Positions 53,931 through 64,000 are shown, counted from the first letter of the stretch. The stretch: DNA of 64,000 bases from Oleoguttula mirabilis (GCA_035135055.1 JAVFHQ010000017.1:186001-250000); one strand, 5' to 3'. Translations and numbers: made by a program. Notes: generated by a model from the letters alone, not told the origin.

Positions 53931-56900
53931 CTAGGCGCCGGAGCCCGGCGCACCACCACCTCGCATTCGCTTCCCATCTCCACCGTCACTCCCCTCGTGC
54001 GACCTCTTCTGGCCCGCATTCGCTGCACCGGCATTGTTACCTCTCGGCATGGCGCTCGGCCCTCCACGCCCACCACCTCTGCCGACGAAGTTGCCGCCGC
54101 CTCGTGGCAAGGCAGATTGAAGACCGCCGCGCGGCGGTTGGCCCTGCGCGTTCTGCGTAGCAGCACCTTGGAAAGACAACCCTCCACGGCCTGCCGCACC
54201 AGGGCCACGAGGCAGACTGGTCGCACCTCTGGGATGAGGTATGCCGGTCAGACCGCGGGGAGCAGCAGGTGCACTGTTGGCGGGAGCGGCAGAGTCCGTA
54301 GTGCCGCCAGGTGTGAAAGTCGGTGCCTGTGGGTTCGGTGGGTTACCCGCCTGCACTGATGCACTCGGACGGCGGGCCGGTTGCGCCAAAGCGCCTGGTT
54401 GTTGGCCTGGCTGCCCGAATGTGCTTGTCGTAGTTGGTGCCGCTGAAGGCTGGCCGAAGGTGGAAGCACTGGCGGCCGCAGGCGTTGGAACAGTCCCGAA
54501 CCGCTCCTGCCTCGCCCTGAGCTTCGCTTGCTCAATCTGCTCCGGCGTCTGCTCCAATGGAGACTGCGGTGGCGGCGGCTTGCCCTGCGCTGGCGAAGCA
54601 GGCACATTCGACTTGGCTGCAGGCGAAGATGCCGGCGGTGCTGATACTGGCGCCGGCTTCGGCACCGGTTTCGCCTTGGCCGCAACCTCCCACACCTCGC
54701 GTACTGGCTTCTCCGGCGTCTCCTTGACAGCCGTTTGGATGACGAGCAGCTTCGCTTGCGCTATATCGCGGAAACTGAGCTGCACCTTGACCTTCTTCTC
54801 CACAGTGTCGACTGCTTGGCGTACAGCAGCCTCCTTCTCCTTCTGCGCAGCCTCAAGCTTCTGCCTGAGCTCCTCCTTCTCCGCATCCCCAGAAGCAGAG
54901 CCTAGCGCCTCCTTCAAGCTCGCGATCTCAGCATCCTTCTCCGCGACAACAAGCGTGAGCCGCTTCGTCTCGTCAGCGATCTTGTTTCTGAGATTGTTGT
55001 GGAAGATAGTCCTAAGGCGCGCGTTGTTTTGCAGGAGGTCGTGGACCTGGTCGTTGCTAAGCTCGGGTGCCTTGGTGGGTGTCGCATCCGCCTGCTCGGC
55101 CTTGACAGCGCCATCACCGCCTTCAGCCTTCTGCACAGCAGCCGCACCCGTCTTGGCCAGCCGCTCGAGCTCCGCCTGGTGCTCCTGCTTGAGCTTGGTG
55201 ATAGTAGCCTCATACTCGTCCTTAAGCCTCTGCATTTCAGTGGAATGCTGGGCTACCAGCTCTTGCTTGCCCTCGTTCTGATACTGTTGTCTCTTCTCGA
55301 TCAGCTGGCGCTTGAGGTTCTCCCTCTGGTTGTTCAGCTTGCGCTCGCACTCATCGGTGACCTGCTGCTTCGCGAGCGCATGCTGCTCCTCTAATTCGGC
55401 ACGCATCTTGGCGACCTCCTCAGCAACGTGAGCAGCGGTATAGACATCGCCTTCAGCAGGCTGGGCATCGACCACCGTAGGCTTGGCAGAGCTCGCTGCG
55501 TCGTTGGCGTTCGTGCGGAGTGCTTCCACCTCCTGCTGAAGTGCGACAAGTTCTTGCTGCGCTTTCTCTAAGGCCTCATTGTCAGCAGTCGGAGACGGCT
55601 CATCCGGTGTCTGGGCTTTGTCTTGCTGAGCAGCCTCGAGCTGCTGGTTCAACTCCACGGCCTGGCCTTCCAACTCCTCCACGCGGCCTTGCAACGTCGC
55701 AATCTGCCCGTTCAGCTCCTCCACCCGATGCGCATGCCCACTGGCATTCGCCTCAGCCTCCGCAGTACGAGCATGGAGCGCAGCATGCTCCTCACTCTGC
55801 GCACCATCCTCGTGCACCTCGCCCTCTTCGCCCTCCTCACTACCACGTTTCTCAGCCTGTGCCTGCGCCTCCTGCAACATCGTCTTCGTTTGCTCAAGTT
55901 CCTTCTTCAGCGTGTCAAGCTCTTTCGCCAACGCGTCAAGCTCTTTAGCAAAAGCATCCTTCTCGACGCGCAACTGAGCCAGCTCCTGGCTCACCTCGCG
56001 GATCCTATCGTTCTGCTTCCGGTTTTGATCCTTAGCCTGCACCTTATACCGCTCAATCCGATCCTCCATGTGCTTGACACCCTGCGTGATAGCTTCCTCC
56101 TTCACAGCCTCGAAGCCATCAATCTGCTCACGCAGCAGAGCCTGCTCGCCCTCCAAGCGCTCTTTCTCCGCCTTCAAAGCCTCCAGCTGGGACTTGAGCG
56201 ACTCCAGCTCGGCAGGATCAACACGGTCGTACTTGCTGATGATGTTCTGCGTACGCTCGCGCCAGTGGTCGCGATCGTCTTGCAAAAGCTTGAGCTCGCC
56301 TTCTTTGCTCTCAAGCTCGCCCTCGAGCTCGCCAACACGCCCCTTCAGAGGCTCCATCTCGGCAACTAGACGCTCAACCTCCTTGCTCTTCTCATCTAGC
56401 TTCTGGCGAGCTTGACGGGCCTCCTCCCGCAGAGTAGTGGATGACTCGCGGAACAGGTTCAGCTCATTGATCGTCTGCAGAAGCTTGTTCGTGCTGCCCT
56501 CCGAAGCCATCTTGTCCGCTGACTGTCTCCGCTCTTCGGCAAGCTTCTGACGGATCTCCTCGAGCTGAGTATTGGCGTACTCGAGTTGCTGTTGGAGGCG
56601 CTTGGCTTCCTGGATGCTGAGCTCGTACTGCACGTCGACAATCTCCTTCTCGCGACGCAAGAACTTGATGACTTCCTGCAGATTGCCATCGCCTCTGGAC
56701 GGGGAGCCAGCTGGCTCCGCGCCGTCTCCGGTAGGCACATTGCGACCTTGACGCAGCGCAGCGAGCTCGGAGGAGAAGTTCTCCATCTGCTGATGCAGCA
56801 GCTTGTTCTGCTTGTCCACATCCTCGCGCTTGCAACGGAGTTCCTCAAACTCTCGCTCGAAGCCTTCCCGCTGCTCGCTCCAGCTCTCCTCGCCTCTCTC

Positions 56901-59900
56901 CAGGCTTGCCTTGGCCGCCTCTGATTCGGCGCGGATGCCTGCAACCTCGGTGCGGAGCTCGTTGTATTCCTTGCGCACACTCTGCAGCGACCTGGCAGCC
57001 TCCGCGTGCTTTAGCAGCTCATCTTCGTAAGATTGCTGCGCCTGCTGCGCGATCTCGGCCTGTGCCTTAAGGTCCTCTTGGAAGAGTTTCTTCTCCTCGG
57101 TATACCGCTCAGTGTCATCCCTTAGCCTCGCGAGCTCAGCTTCGAAGGATGCCTTCTGCTCGTCCAGGGCACGAGAAGAGTCGTCGTGCTTCGTGCGGAT
57201 CTCAGAGAGCTCATTGTTCGTCGTGGTAAGCTCAGCAGACACATCTTCAATGCGCTGCTCCAGCTCCTTGACACGGGCGTCCTTCTCCGCAAGAACACGA
57301 TCTGTATCCTCTTTGTATTGCTCCGAAGTCTCGCTGAAATTAGCCAGCTCCTCCTCGGACGATTGGGAAATTGAGCGGTACTGCTCAACCTGCTGCCTCG
57401 CTGCCTCCAGCTCATTGCGTGCGAGCTCGAGATCACGACGAAGATCCGAGACTTCAACAGCCAAGCGTTGCTCAACAGGAAGCTCCGTCTCGCCATTGAC
57501 CTGTGCCTCGCCGTTCTGTTGGTGCTGAGGCTCTGCACGTGGCGTCGGGCGTGGCTGTAGCGCAACAACTTTCTCCTCGGCCGAGCGAAGCTCGATCTTC
57601 ATCTCCTCCACTCTCGACTGGAGCTGGTCACGCGTGGTCTTGGCGGCGACAAGCTCCTCGCGCACATTGCCGAGGCTCTTGACGAGATCATCGATGCGCG
57701 TCCGACTCTGGCCTTCCTCGTATTCACGACGTAGCGAAGCCTTGCGACTGTCGTCAATCTCCCGCTCCAGTTTTCTAGTCGCATCCGCAAGCTCCGACTC
57801 CAGCGCCTCCGTCCTCGATTGCAGTCTCCGCCTCGTCTCGCTATCGGCGAGCTCACGCTCATTCTGTAAGTTCTGCAGGTCGGTGACAAGCTTGTTGAGC
57901 CTGCTGCGCTCGTCCATGAGGCCTCTGTTGTCCTCGGTGAGTCGTGCCTCGATGCGCTTCCAGAGCTCCTTCTCGGCCTTGCCGTTGGCGTTCTCGTGGC
58001 GCAAAGACTCGGCCATCGAGCGCGCCTCAACAAGCTCCTCGGCCACCTGCTGTGTCCGCAGGTCTTGCTTTGCGGCATTCTCAGCCAAAACCCGGCTACG
58101 CTTGGTGAGCTCGCTGTTCTCGTTTCTGAGGCCGGTGAAGTTGGACTGCAGCATCTCGTACCGCTCGCTCGCGAGTGTAAGCTGGGATTGCGCTCGTGCG
58201 ATGTCGGCTTGCAGCGTGCTCTTCTCACGAGCAAGTGCGTCGACCTGCTCCTTGAGCGTGCGACGATCGGTAGCAGACTCGTTGCGGTACTGGTCGAAGA
58301 AGGTCTGCTGCTCCTTGAGAAGCGTGTTAAAGTCCTGGGCATCCTTCGAGCGTGGCGTTGGCGGCTCCATGCCTCCATTACGCTGAGGTGTAGCGGGTGG
58401 CACAGATTGGCCGAACAGGCTCTGCATGTCAGCATCCGGAGCCATTTGGCCACGATGCTGAAGCATGCGTCTGAACATGTCACGCTCCTTCATGTAGCTG
58501 TCAATCTGCGTGACAGTAGTCTGGAGCTCATCTTGCAGACGCTGCACCTTCTGCCTAAGCTCTTCGTTCTCCGAAGCGTAAGCCGCAGTCTGGCGCTCCT
58601 TCTCCTGCGCTTCCTGGCCCTCCAGCCTGTCGCCCAGCGTCTCAACCAGACGAAGCATCTGCTGGTTCTTCTCCTGCAACTCGGAGACATCGCGGAAGAT
58701 GACAAGGCGCTCGGCAATGAAGCGGCCGGTGTCGGTCATGTGCTCAAGTGCTCCGCCAGTGAGTTCGCCGCGGGCTGCTCGCTCAAGCTCGATACGCTCT
58801 GCTGCAGACATATCGTCCAGGCCTTGATCGCGACTCTGCACTTCGACTAGCAGCATCTTGACTTGAGCAGAAAGGTTACGCAACTGTTGACGTAGGATGT
58901 CGCCTTCACGAGCAACAGCAGACGCCTCACTCTGCCAGTGCTGCGCTTCCTTGACGGCATCATCGCGGGTTTGTGTCGCATCTTCCAGCATGTTGGAGAA
59001 GTCCAGAACCTGCTGTTCAAGCTTATCTTGGTCTGCCCTCATCTCCAAGACCTCTGGGCTGCGTTGCTCGACTGCGTTGACAAGCTCCTCCAGCTGCTCG
59101 GACAGCTTGTTGGTGCGCCTCTTCTCATTCTCGAATAATCCTTGAAGCTCGGTGTAGTTGGAGTAGAGCTGCGTGAAGCTCAGCCCATTGACAGTCTTCC
59201 TCATGCTGCCTGGCATGGCAGATGGCGAGCCGGCGCGGGAGCCGAGTCTGGCAGGCGTAGCAGGGTCAAAGCTGCCGTTGCGCATCGGCGTACCCTGTCT
59301 TGAGGGGCGCGGTTGCTGCTCCAGACGCTCCACGCTGAGCTCTAGCTCCGCGACCTTGCGCTCAGCCTGCTCCTTATCCGCTCGCTCCGTCTCAAACTCC
59401 GCCTGCAACCGCCCAATCTCATCCGCAGCAGACTCGTTAATCTGCTCGATCTGACCTTGGATATCCTGCAGACGGGCCTTGTGTGTCGCCGCATTCTGTG
59501 CCTGCAAGTCGGCCAGTCTCTTTGTGGAATCGAGCTCTGTTCGGAAGCCCTGCTCTTTCCTTGCAGCCTCCTCTTGTAGGCTCGCAACGCGCGCGAACGC
59601 CTCATCTGCCTTAGCCTGCACCTCCTCCAAACGCTGCCTCAAAGTAGTCTCCGTCCGCTTCAGAGCCTCGACCGTCGCATTGGCGTCCTCGAGTTCGCGC
59701 TGCAAGCTTGCTATGCGAGCATTGCGCTCCTTGCGGAACTTGGCGTGCTCCTGCGTCCGGGTTTGGAGCTCGTTGGTGTGCCACTCATTGTTTCTCTTCA
59801 GCAATTCAATCTCCTGTTGCAAAGACTGCTCCTTGAACTTCTGCGAAGATACGGCATTCTCGAGGCTTTGGTTTCGCTCCTCGAGCTGGCTGACCTCACG

Positions 59901-60425
59901 GCGTAGAGAGAGGAGCTTGCTATGCTGCTCCGACAGCTCGGTTGCCAGGCGGTCCTTGTCGGTCGACTTGCTCTCAACTAGAGCCAGAGCATCGCGGTTG
60001 GAGGCTTCGAGCGTCTCGATCCTTTGTCTCAAAGCCTGGGTCTCGGCCGTGGAGCCTGACGAGGATGAACGCAGCTCGTCGAGCTCCGAGGCGAGCGTCT
60101 CACGTGCAGTCTCGGCCTCAGTGAGCTTGGTTCGCAGCTCTTCCACCTCCTTGGCATGCTTGGTGATTTGGGTCTTCTGCGCCTTAACCTTCGTCTCTGA
60201 CGTGCGAACCGTATTCTCAAGCTCGACGTCAACCTTGATCTTCTCTGTCTTCAGTGCCTCAATCTCTTGACCCTTGGTCGTCAGCGAGGCCAAGAACTCC
60301 CTGACCAGGTCTGCTGTGGGCGCATCTATCAATGTCTGGATGTCTGCTTCTGGCACGCCGTAGGTAGACGACAGGTAGGGCAGGTCCAGGGCCATGGGAT
60401 CGGCCGCCTGCGCTCGTGTCCTCAT
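53931..60425 (-). CDS. MLP1: Nuclear-pore basket protein MLP1/TPR
   Basis: One uninterrupted exon of 6.5 kb, 2164 aa. MLP/TPR proteins form the filaments of the nuclear basket, tether the mRNA export and SUMO machinery, and guard against export of unspliced RNA. About 1750 residues are heptad-rich coiled coil dominated by Glu, Leu, Arg, Gln and Lys. The family hallmark ELLKRNNEWHTNELQTR lies near residue 215, and NLSAQVKMLLVEVQSRD in the middle. The last 400 residues are Pro/Ala/Gly/Arg-rich and disordered, with FG-like and RGG-like repeats (PRGGGNFVGRGGGRGG). Length fits fungal MLP1. It is divergent from TFIIE-beta and convergent with HFM1. Confidence 0.93.
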   Translation of the reverse strand: MRTRAQAADPMALDLPYLSSTYGVPEADIQTLIDAPTADLVREFLASLTTKGQEIEALKTEKIKVDVELENTVRTSETKVKAQKTQITKHAKEVEELRTKLTEAETARETLASELDELRSSSSGSTAETQALRQRIETLEASNRDALALVESKSTDKDRLATELSEQHSKLLSLRREVSQLEERNQSLENAVSSQKFKEQSLQQEIELLKRNNEWHTNELQTRTQEHAKFRKERNARIASLQRELEDANATVEALKRTETTLRQRLEEVQAKADEAFARVASLQEEAARKEQGFRTELDSTKRLADLQAQNAATHKARLQDIQGQIEQINESAADEIGRLQAEFETERADKEQAERKVAELELSVERLEQQPRPSRQGTPMRNGSFDPATPARLGSRAGSPSAMPGSMRKTVNGLSFTQLYSNYTELQGLFENEKRRTNKLSEQLEELVNAVEQRSPEVLEMRADQDKLEQQVLDFSNMLEDATQTRDDAVKEAQHWQSEASAVAREGDILRQQLRNLSAQVKMLLVEVQSRDQGLDDMSAAERIELERAARGELTGGALEHMTDTGRFIAERLVIFRDVSELQEKNQQMLRLVETLGDRLEGQEAQEKERQTAAYASENEELRQKVQRLQDELQTTVTQIDSYMKERDMFRRMLQHRGQMAPDADMQSLFGQSVPPATPQRNGGMEPPTPRSKDAQDFNTLLKEQQTFFDQYRNESATDRRTLKEQVDALAREKSTLQADIARAQSQLTLASERYEMLQSNFTGLRNENSELTKRSRVLAENAAKQDLRTQQVAEELVEARSMAESLRHENANGKAEKELWKRIEARLTEDNRGLMDERSRLNKLVTDLQNLQNERELADSETRRRLQSRTEALESELADATRKLEREIDDSRKASLRREYEEGQSRTRIDDLVKSLGNVREELVAAKTTRDQLQSRVEEMKIELRSAEEKVVALQPRPTPRAEPQHQQNGEAQVNGETELPVEQRLAVEVSDLRRDLELARNELEAARQQVEQYRSISQSSEEELANFSETSEQYKEDTDRVLAEKDARVKELEQRIEDVSAELTTTNNELSEIRTKHDDSSRALDEQKASFEAELARLRDDTERYTEEKKLFQEDLKAQAEIAQQAQQSYEDELLKHAEAARSLQSVRKEYNELRTEVAGIRAESEAAKASLERGEESWSEQREGFEREFEELRCKREDVDKQNKLLHQQMENFSSELAALRQGRNVPTGDGAEPAGSPSRGDGNLQEVIKFLRREKEIVDVQYELSIQEAKRLQQQLEYANTQLEEIRQKLAEERRQSADKMASEGSTNKLLQTINELNLFRESSTTLREEARQARQKLDEKSKEVERLVAEMEPLKGRVGELEGELESKEGELKLLQDDRDHWRERTQNIISKYDRVDPAELESLKSQLEALKAEKERLEGEQALLREQIDGFEAVKEEAITQGVKHMEDRIERYKVQAKDQNRKQNDRIREVSQELAQLRVEKDAFAKELDALAKELDTLKKELEQTKTMLQEAQAQAEKRGSEEGEEGEVHEDGAQSEEHAALHARTAEAEANASGHAHRVEELNGQIATLQGRVEELEGQAVELNQQLEAAQQDKAQTPDEPSPTADNEALEKAQQELVALQQEVEALRTNANDAASSAKPTVVDAQPAEGDVYTAAHVAEEVAKMRAELEEQHALAKQQVTDECERKLNNQRENLKRQLIEKRQQYQNEGKQELVAQHSTEMQRLKDEYEATITKLKQEHQAELERLAKTGAAAVQKAEGGDGAVKAEQADATPTKAPELSNDQVHDLLQNNARLRTIFHNNLRNKIADETKRLTLVVAEKDAEIASLKEALGSASGDAEKEELRQKLEAAQKEKEAAVRQAVDTVEKKVKVQLSFRDIAQAKLLVIQTAVKETPEKPVREVWEVAAKAKPVPKPAPVSAPPASSPAAKSNVPASPAQGKPPPPQSPLEQTPEQIEQAKLRARQERFGTVPTPAAASASTFGQPSAAPTTTSTFGQPGQQPGALAQPARRPSASVQAGNPPNPQAPTFTPGGTTDSAAPANSAPAAPRGLTGIPHPRGATSLPRGPGAAGRGGLSFQGAATQNAQGQPPRGGLQSALPRGGGNFVGRGGGRGGPSAMPRGNNAGAANAGQKRSHEGSDGGDGKRMRGGGAPGSGA

Positions 60426-60907
60426 TGTGTGAGCAATTGATGGTAACTACAACATGGTCGGGTGTGATTTCGGAGTCCTCACGTGCTGCTGTGAGTGAGA
60501 GAGGTTTGTCGCGTGCGTGCGATGATGTGAACACTGAGCACGCTGTGCGCTTTGAAGGTCCAACGTGAAACCGTAAACGCGCCGGAAGCGTAACTGCGGG
60601 GTGGCCCATGCACGTGCGGAACGGGCCGCACGCTGGCGTGGTCTTGTTAATAAAGCCCGCCCGCACTCACGATCTCCCTCTCACCAGCACTCACTCACCC
60701 GGTGCACTGACGGCCACACGAGGTGAAGAGAGCTGCGAACCAGAATCGCCGCCCACGCGTCATCACAAGCATACCACCTGCACTTCCGCAGCTGACTTAC
60801 CGCGTGCGCCGCTACCCACGACTCCTTCCCCTAGCCCGGAGCTCTTTGTTGTAGTCTTCTAGGCCCGGTCGCCTCCCACGCCCGCCATCATCATCCACTC
60901 GCCCGCC
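60426..60907. promoter_or_regulatory. Divergent promoter, MLP1 / TFIIE-beta
   Basis: 480 bases between divergent starts. Both genes are housekeeping; no TATA-like or specific site is proposed. Confidence 0.5.
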
Positions 60908-61819
60908 ATGTCTCTCGCCGGGTCTTTGAAGCAGTTCCACAGCGAACATGCCGACACCGTCCGCCGCAACATAGGACACGCCCGCCCTTCTTCCACCGTA
61001 CCCACGCGCACCTCCACCCCAAAACCCGCCGCTGCACCCACCTCAAGCGGCGGCGGCGACAAGCGCAGCCATGACACGGCCTTCAAGCCCGACGAGTCCA
61101 AAGTCGTCGGCCGGGAGATGATCTCGCAAGTCACAGCCGCCATCACCTACCTCCAGGAGAAGAGCCCGGCGGTCGTCACGTGGGACCGAATCACCAGCTT
61201 CCTCTCCCTGCCGCAAGATCTTAAGAAGAACGAGCCAAATATCAAGCGCGCGCTGCAGACGAACCCTCGCGCCCAGTATCTCGGTAAGAGCGAGAGCGGG
61301 AATGGGAGGGAGAGCTTCAAGTACCGCCCACTGCACCCTGTCACGAACGGCGAGGAGTTGAGGAAGTACCTCGCCACGCTGGACACTGCGAAAGGCGTGC
61401 CCGTGAGGGAGCTGAAGGACGGTTGGGCCGACTGCAGCGGCACTATCGACCGCCTCGAAGGCGAAGGCTACATCCTCGTCTCGCGCAACAAAAAGGACAA
61501 CACACCCCGCATCGTCTGGGCCGACTCGCCCTCCTTCCATGTCACCAACCCCACTCCTGGCTCACAGCAAGTCGGCAAAGTCGACCCGGACTTTGTGGAC
61601 TACTGGTGCAAAATCAAGCTGCCGGCGAACGAGAACGACATCCGCAACGAGCTGGAGCGAGCTGGCCTGACGCCGACGAGCGCGGTGAGGGAGGTGAAGA
61701 AGATTGACAACTCGAAGAAGAACCGGAAGCGGGTGGAGAAGAAGAACGCCAAGAAGACCAATACGCATATGGCGGGCATTCTGAAGGACTACTCGAATAG
61801 AAAGGCGGGTGGAAAATGA
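60908..61819 (+). CDS. TFA2: TFIIE beta subunit (TFA2/GTF2E2)
   Basis: Single exon, 303 aa. The small subunit of TFIIE, which bridges polymerase II, TFIIH and promoter DNA. After a Ser/Thr/Pro-rich N-terminus (about residues 1-60), two winged-helix domains lie at about 70-140 (ITYLQEKSPAVVTWDRITSFL..FKYRPLHPV) and 140-205 (EELRKYLATLDTAKGVPVRELKDGW..IDRLEGEGYILVSRNKKD). The C-terminus is strongly basic (KKNRKRVEKKNAKKTN), as in other TFIIE-beta proteins, with an NxxxY-like end. Together with TFB1 at the other end of the window it belongs to the same pre-initiation complex, but the distance makes functional linkage unlikely. Confidence 0.93.
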   Translation: MSLAGSLKQFHSEHADTVRRNIGHARPSSTVPTRTSTPKPAAAPTSSGGGDKRSHDTAFKPDESKVVGREMISQVTAAITYLQEKSPAVVTWDRITSFLSLPQDLKKNEPNIKRALQTNPRAQYLGKSESGNGRESFKYRPLHPVTNGEELRKYLATLDTAKGVPVRELKDGWADCSGTIDRLEGEGYILVSRNKKDNTPRIVWADSPSFHVTNPTPGSQQVGKVDPDFVDYWCKIKLPANENDIRNELERAGLTPTSAVREVKKIDNSKKNRKRVEKKNAKKTNTHMAGILKDYSNRKAGGK

Positions 61820-63100
61820 AGTGGCAGGACAGAGCCAAGGTACGATTTGGGGTTTAGCGAGGCGTTAGGTGGGTGCTTTATCAGGCGTTTGGGAGTTTCT
61901 TGACGTATCTCATGATAGGAGAGACGTGCGGTATACGCTGCGCTTTCGCGCGGGCGTATACACCTGATGGTGTACCAGTAGCTTGAGAAACAAGTCAACC
62001 CAGCCCGTCCGGATGAGGCGTGACCACTTGTAGTAAGTATTCGACCAGATTCCGGGCACCTCTCCTTTCGTCTGCAACAGCCCTATGAGCAGGGAGGACA
62101 AAGCGCCACTTTGTCTTCGGAATGAGTAGCCAGAGATAGCGATATTGGCGAGGTTGGTCCAGCGATGACGCGCGATAGCGGCCTTAGACATAGATTGGCT
62201 TTCACGGTCTATTGGCCTTTGCAAAGTCTTTCAAATGGCGTTAGCAACTATCACAGCATGCTCGTTCAGTGGAGATCGCTCACGAAGGCCCGTCGAACGC
62301 ACGATGAAGAAAGCGAGGTGATTAAGAGGACCGCACCCTGAGCAGTCGTTGTTGTTGGCTGAACTACCAATTAAACCCTGAATCAAGACGACAGCAGAGG
62401 GTTGGGCAGTTGCAGCAGTACGGCGGGAGGGGGTTGACAAGGGTGTGCCGACAAGGTACTGCTGAGTCGGCGGGCAGACGACACACTATACCTCAGGTAG
62501 GAGCGTGGATGCTCGACCTGGGCTGAAAACGGATGCTAGCTTGATGATGGGACCAAGGTCTTCGTCGGCCCCAGCGAAGTGAAATTCGGTAAGTAACTCT
62601 GGGTAGCTGAGCTTGAATAGGTGGTCTCGAGTGAGTTGGCCTAAGAAGGTGACCTTGATTGTAGTGCTCGATCTCTCATCACGGCCATGTGCGCACAAAA
62701 ATGTCCTTTGGCGTGTCCTGGCCAGCAAACACTCCTCTTCCTTCAGCCCTTTCGCAGACCCTACACCCGTGCTCCATGTAATGGGACGGGCAGGGTTGTG
62801 GCATCCCGCTCTACGTGCCGGGCCCGTGTATAGATCAGGGCGTAGGGAGTACGACTGGCAGTATCCGTGGAGCGGAAGGAGCGTAGCGATATGGCAGCTG
62901 GACGTGTCAGCAAGCTACCCATCACTCGAGACAGGCTATCTCTTGCTTACTACAACAATATTCGACCTGCGAGGCAACTCTGATACCGCCAATGTCGCTT
63001 GCCGACGAGCAGGGTACCCCGAGCTCTACCTCAAGGTCAGCAGTGACAATGGCACGCGAGTGCTCCAACCCAGGACGGCGCACTCGAAGCATGCAAGTAA
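61820..63100. other. Intergenic region
   Basis: 1.3 kb after TFIIE-beta. One 184-codon plus-strand frame (62613-63167) overlaps but its product has no clear features. No gene called. Confidence 0.45.
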
Positions 63101-63346
63101 CGCCCCCCTCGTTGCCCTGGCAGCTCTCGAGATGAAGCAGGCGCAAATCGGTCTGCTTTCGCAGTGAGGCATCGAAGCGGTCCGGGAAGTCCGCGTGGCG
63201 AAGGCCCTGTTGTTGACTTCAATCACAATCATGGCCATGGCCATGGCCGGAGGCTGAGCGAAACCACAAAACGCAGAGAGGAGCAAGAAGCGGAGGAGGC
63301 TGTCAAAGTTGAGTGGATGCAGGCCCAATTGTCATACATGCAGTGA
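63101..63346 (+). CDS. Possible 3'-terminal exon of an unrecognised small gene
   Basis: An open frame from just after TAA at 63098 to TGA at 63346, 81 codons. The peptide (SGPGSPRGEGPVVDFNHNHGHGHG, then ETTKRREEQEAEEAVKVEWMQ) ends in a charged amphipathic helix that looks genuinely coding. It lacks a Met at a sensible place, so it would need an upstream exon; the TTTCGCAG at about 63160-63167 is a fair acceptor candidate. It would converge with the AAA-ATPase gene. No family assigned. Confidence 0.28.
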   Translation, partial: RPPRCPGSSRDEAGANRSAFAVRHRSGPGSPRGEGPVVDFNHNHGHGHGRRLSETTKRREEQEAEEAVKVEWMQAQLSYMQ

Positions 63347-63561
63347 TGCTTCCCGGTCCGCCCACACATGCGCCGTGTCAACAAGCCCGCTCGCTTTTGA
63401 ACGATGGTGTCCTTGAACTTCTTGCAGCCTTGGTTGTCACGACATGTTACCAAGGCCCAGTCTCATCCATCATCATCACTGTCGGTGTCCTCATCATCGT
63501 CCTCCTGGTCAGCAGCAGCGGTAGGTGGGCTTTTTGTAGCAGTTGGAGTATGATCAGCAAG

Positions 63562-64000
63562 TCACCCATAGCATTGAAAGCGGAAGAGGCTGTGCTTACC
63601 GAGCTGTCGCTCGAGTTCTGCAATCCTATCATCCTTCGCCGACTCCTGCGGGCGGCCTCTCATGGTATGTTGCACGTCACTAACAGGACGTGCTGGCTGA
63701 GAGTAGCCCCTGTCAACACATTCGGGCTCTTCGTCATGGAATCTGAGCCGATTCCTTTGAGCTTCGTTGATGAAGGCGCCTTTACTCCTCCGTCCGTCCG
63801 GTGTGGGAGGGCCGTAAATTCTATCCATGTACTCGTCGAAATCGTGGCTGGTTTCGCCAACAGCCTCAAAATGCCTCTTCTTGAGTACAGGCCTGTCAGG
63901 GTGCTTACCCTCGCCTCTGCAGGCTTCTTCGTAGTCCCACCAGGCCAGCGCGACGGCTGTTTGGAAAGCGTTCTTGATCTGTCTGCCATTCCACCGCCGT
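63562..64000 (-). CDS. C-terminal part of a fungal AAA-ATPase (gene continues past the right edge)
   Basis: The frame enters at 64000 and ends at or before 63562. The visible part opens WNGRQIKNAFQTAVALAWWD, the hallmark lid region of a large fungal family of AAA ATPases, then PVLKKRHFEAVGETSHDFDEYMDRIYG, where the last helix of the AAA module usually sits. A charged tail follows and ends in a short coiled coil (DDRIAELERQLG). A GTAAGC at 63594-63599 (minus) may start an intron after LERQLG, leading to an acidic end beyond; the frame of the candidate exon (EDDDEDTDSDDD near 63480) could not be joined cleanly. Walker motifs lie outside the window. Confidence 0.7.
   Translation of the reverse strand, partial: RRWNGRQIKNAFQTAVALAWWDYEEACRGEGKHPDRPVLKKRHFEAVGETSHDFDEYMDRIYGPPTPDGRRSKGAFINEAQRNRLRFHDEEPECVDRGYSQPARPVSDVQHTMRGRPQESAKDDRIAELERQLGKHSLFRFQCYG

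Noticed and set aside
54241..55281. 346-codon plus-strand frame opposite MLP1
   Set aside because: Cys/Ser/Leu-rich complement of coiled-coil codons, no domain; MLP1 explains the region.
444..61819. Idea that TFB1 and TFIIE-beta, or the two acid phosphatases, form a functional cluster
   Set aside because: They are tens of kilobases apart with unrelated genes between and no shared regulatory pattern.
62613..63167. 184-codon plus-strand frame after TFIIE-beta
   Set aside because: No recognisable features; overlaps open frames on both strands.

Overview
This window looks like nuclear DNA from a filamentous ascomycete (Pezizomycotina), most likely a Dothideomycete. The basis is: fairly GC-rich sequence; genes broken by short GT..AG introns (mostly 46-65 nt, one of 216 nt); and gene families typical of such fungi, namely a HET-domain protein, a hydroxamate-siderophore acyltransferase, secreted acid phosphatases, a GH53 galactanase, Ser/Thr-rich secreted proteins and an Apple-like domain protein. 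The class-level assignment is inference. No tRNA, rRNA, CRISPR array or bacterial-style operon was seen.

Layout, left to right. 0-10 kb: a possible 3' exon of an off-edge gene, the TFIIH subunit TFB1 (+), a membrane-anchored histidine acid phosphatase (-), a GH53 galactanase (-), a D-2-hydroxyacid dehydrogenase (+) and a DUF1989 protein (-). 10-19 kb: a secreted Apple-like protein (-), a 361-bp MITE-like element with 47-bp inverted ends and a TA duplication, and a giant disordered protein of about 2000 residues (-). 19-32 kb: a SidF/SidL-like siderophore acyltransferase (+), an E2 ubiquitin-conjugating/F-box fusion (+), a 3.6-kb stretch with no recognisable gene, and glycerol kinase (-). 32-43 kb: a HET-domain gene (-) whose 5' part does not splice cleanly, the mitochondrial i-AAA protease YME1 (+), a purple acid phosphatase (-), a decayed tandem-repeat array, and a secreted repeat protein (+). 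43-64 kb: a small unknown gene, a class I/II aminotransferase (-), a nucleotide-sugar transporter (+), the meiotic helicase HFM1/MER3 (+), the nuclear-basket protein MLP1/TPR (-), TFIIE-beta (+), a possible small exon (+) and the 3' end of an AAA-ATPase gene (-).

The genes are mostly independent housekeeping and accessory loci rather than one pathway. Shared themes are extracellular nutrient acquisition (two acid phosphatases, galactanase, iron through siderophore acylation), core transcription (TFB1, TFIIE-beta), nuclear and meiotic functions (MLP1, HFM1) and protein turnover (E2/F-box fusion, YME1). Splice sites were assigned by eye from GT/AG signals, reading frame and family expectation. 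In the main multi-exon genes the joined exons give a whole number of codons. The most unusual objects are the E2/F-box fusion, the MITE, and the repeat array at 41.2-41.9 kb, which still carries a recognisable repeated peptide on the minus strand.
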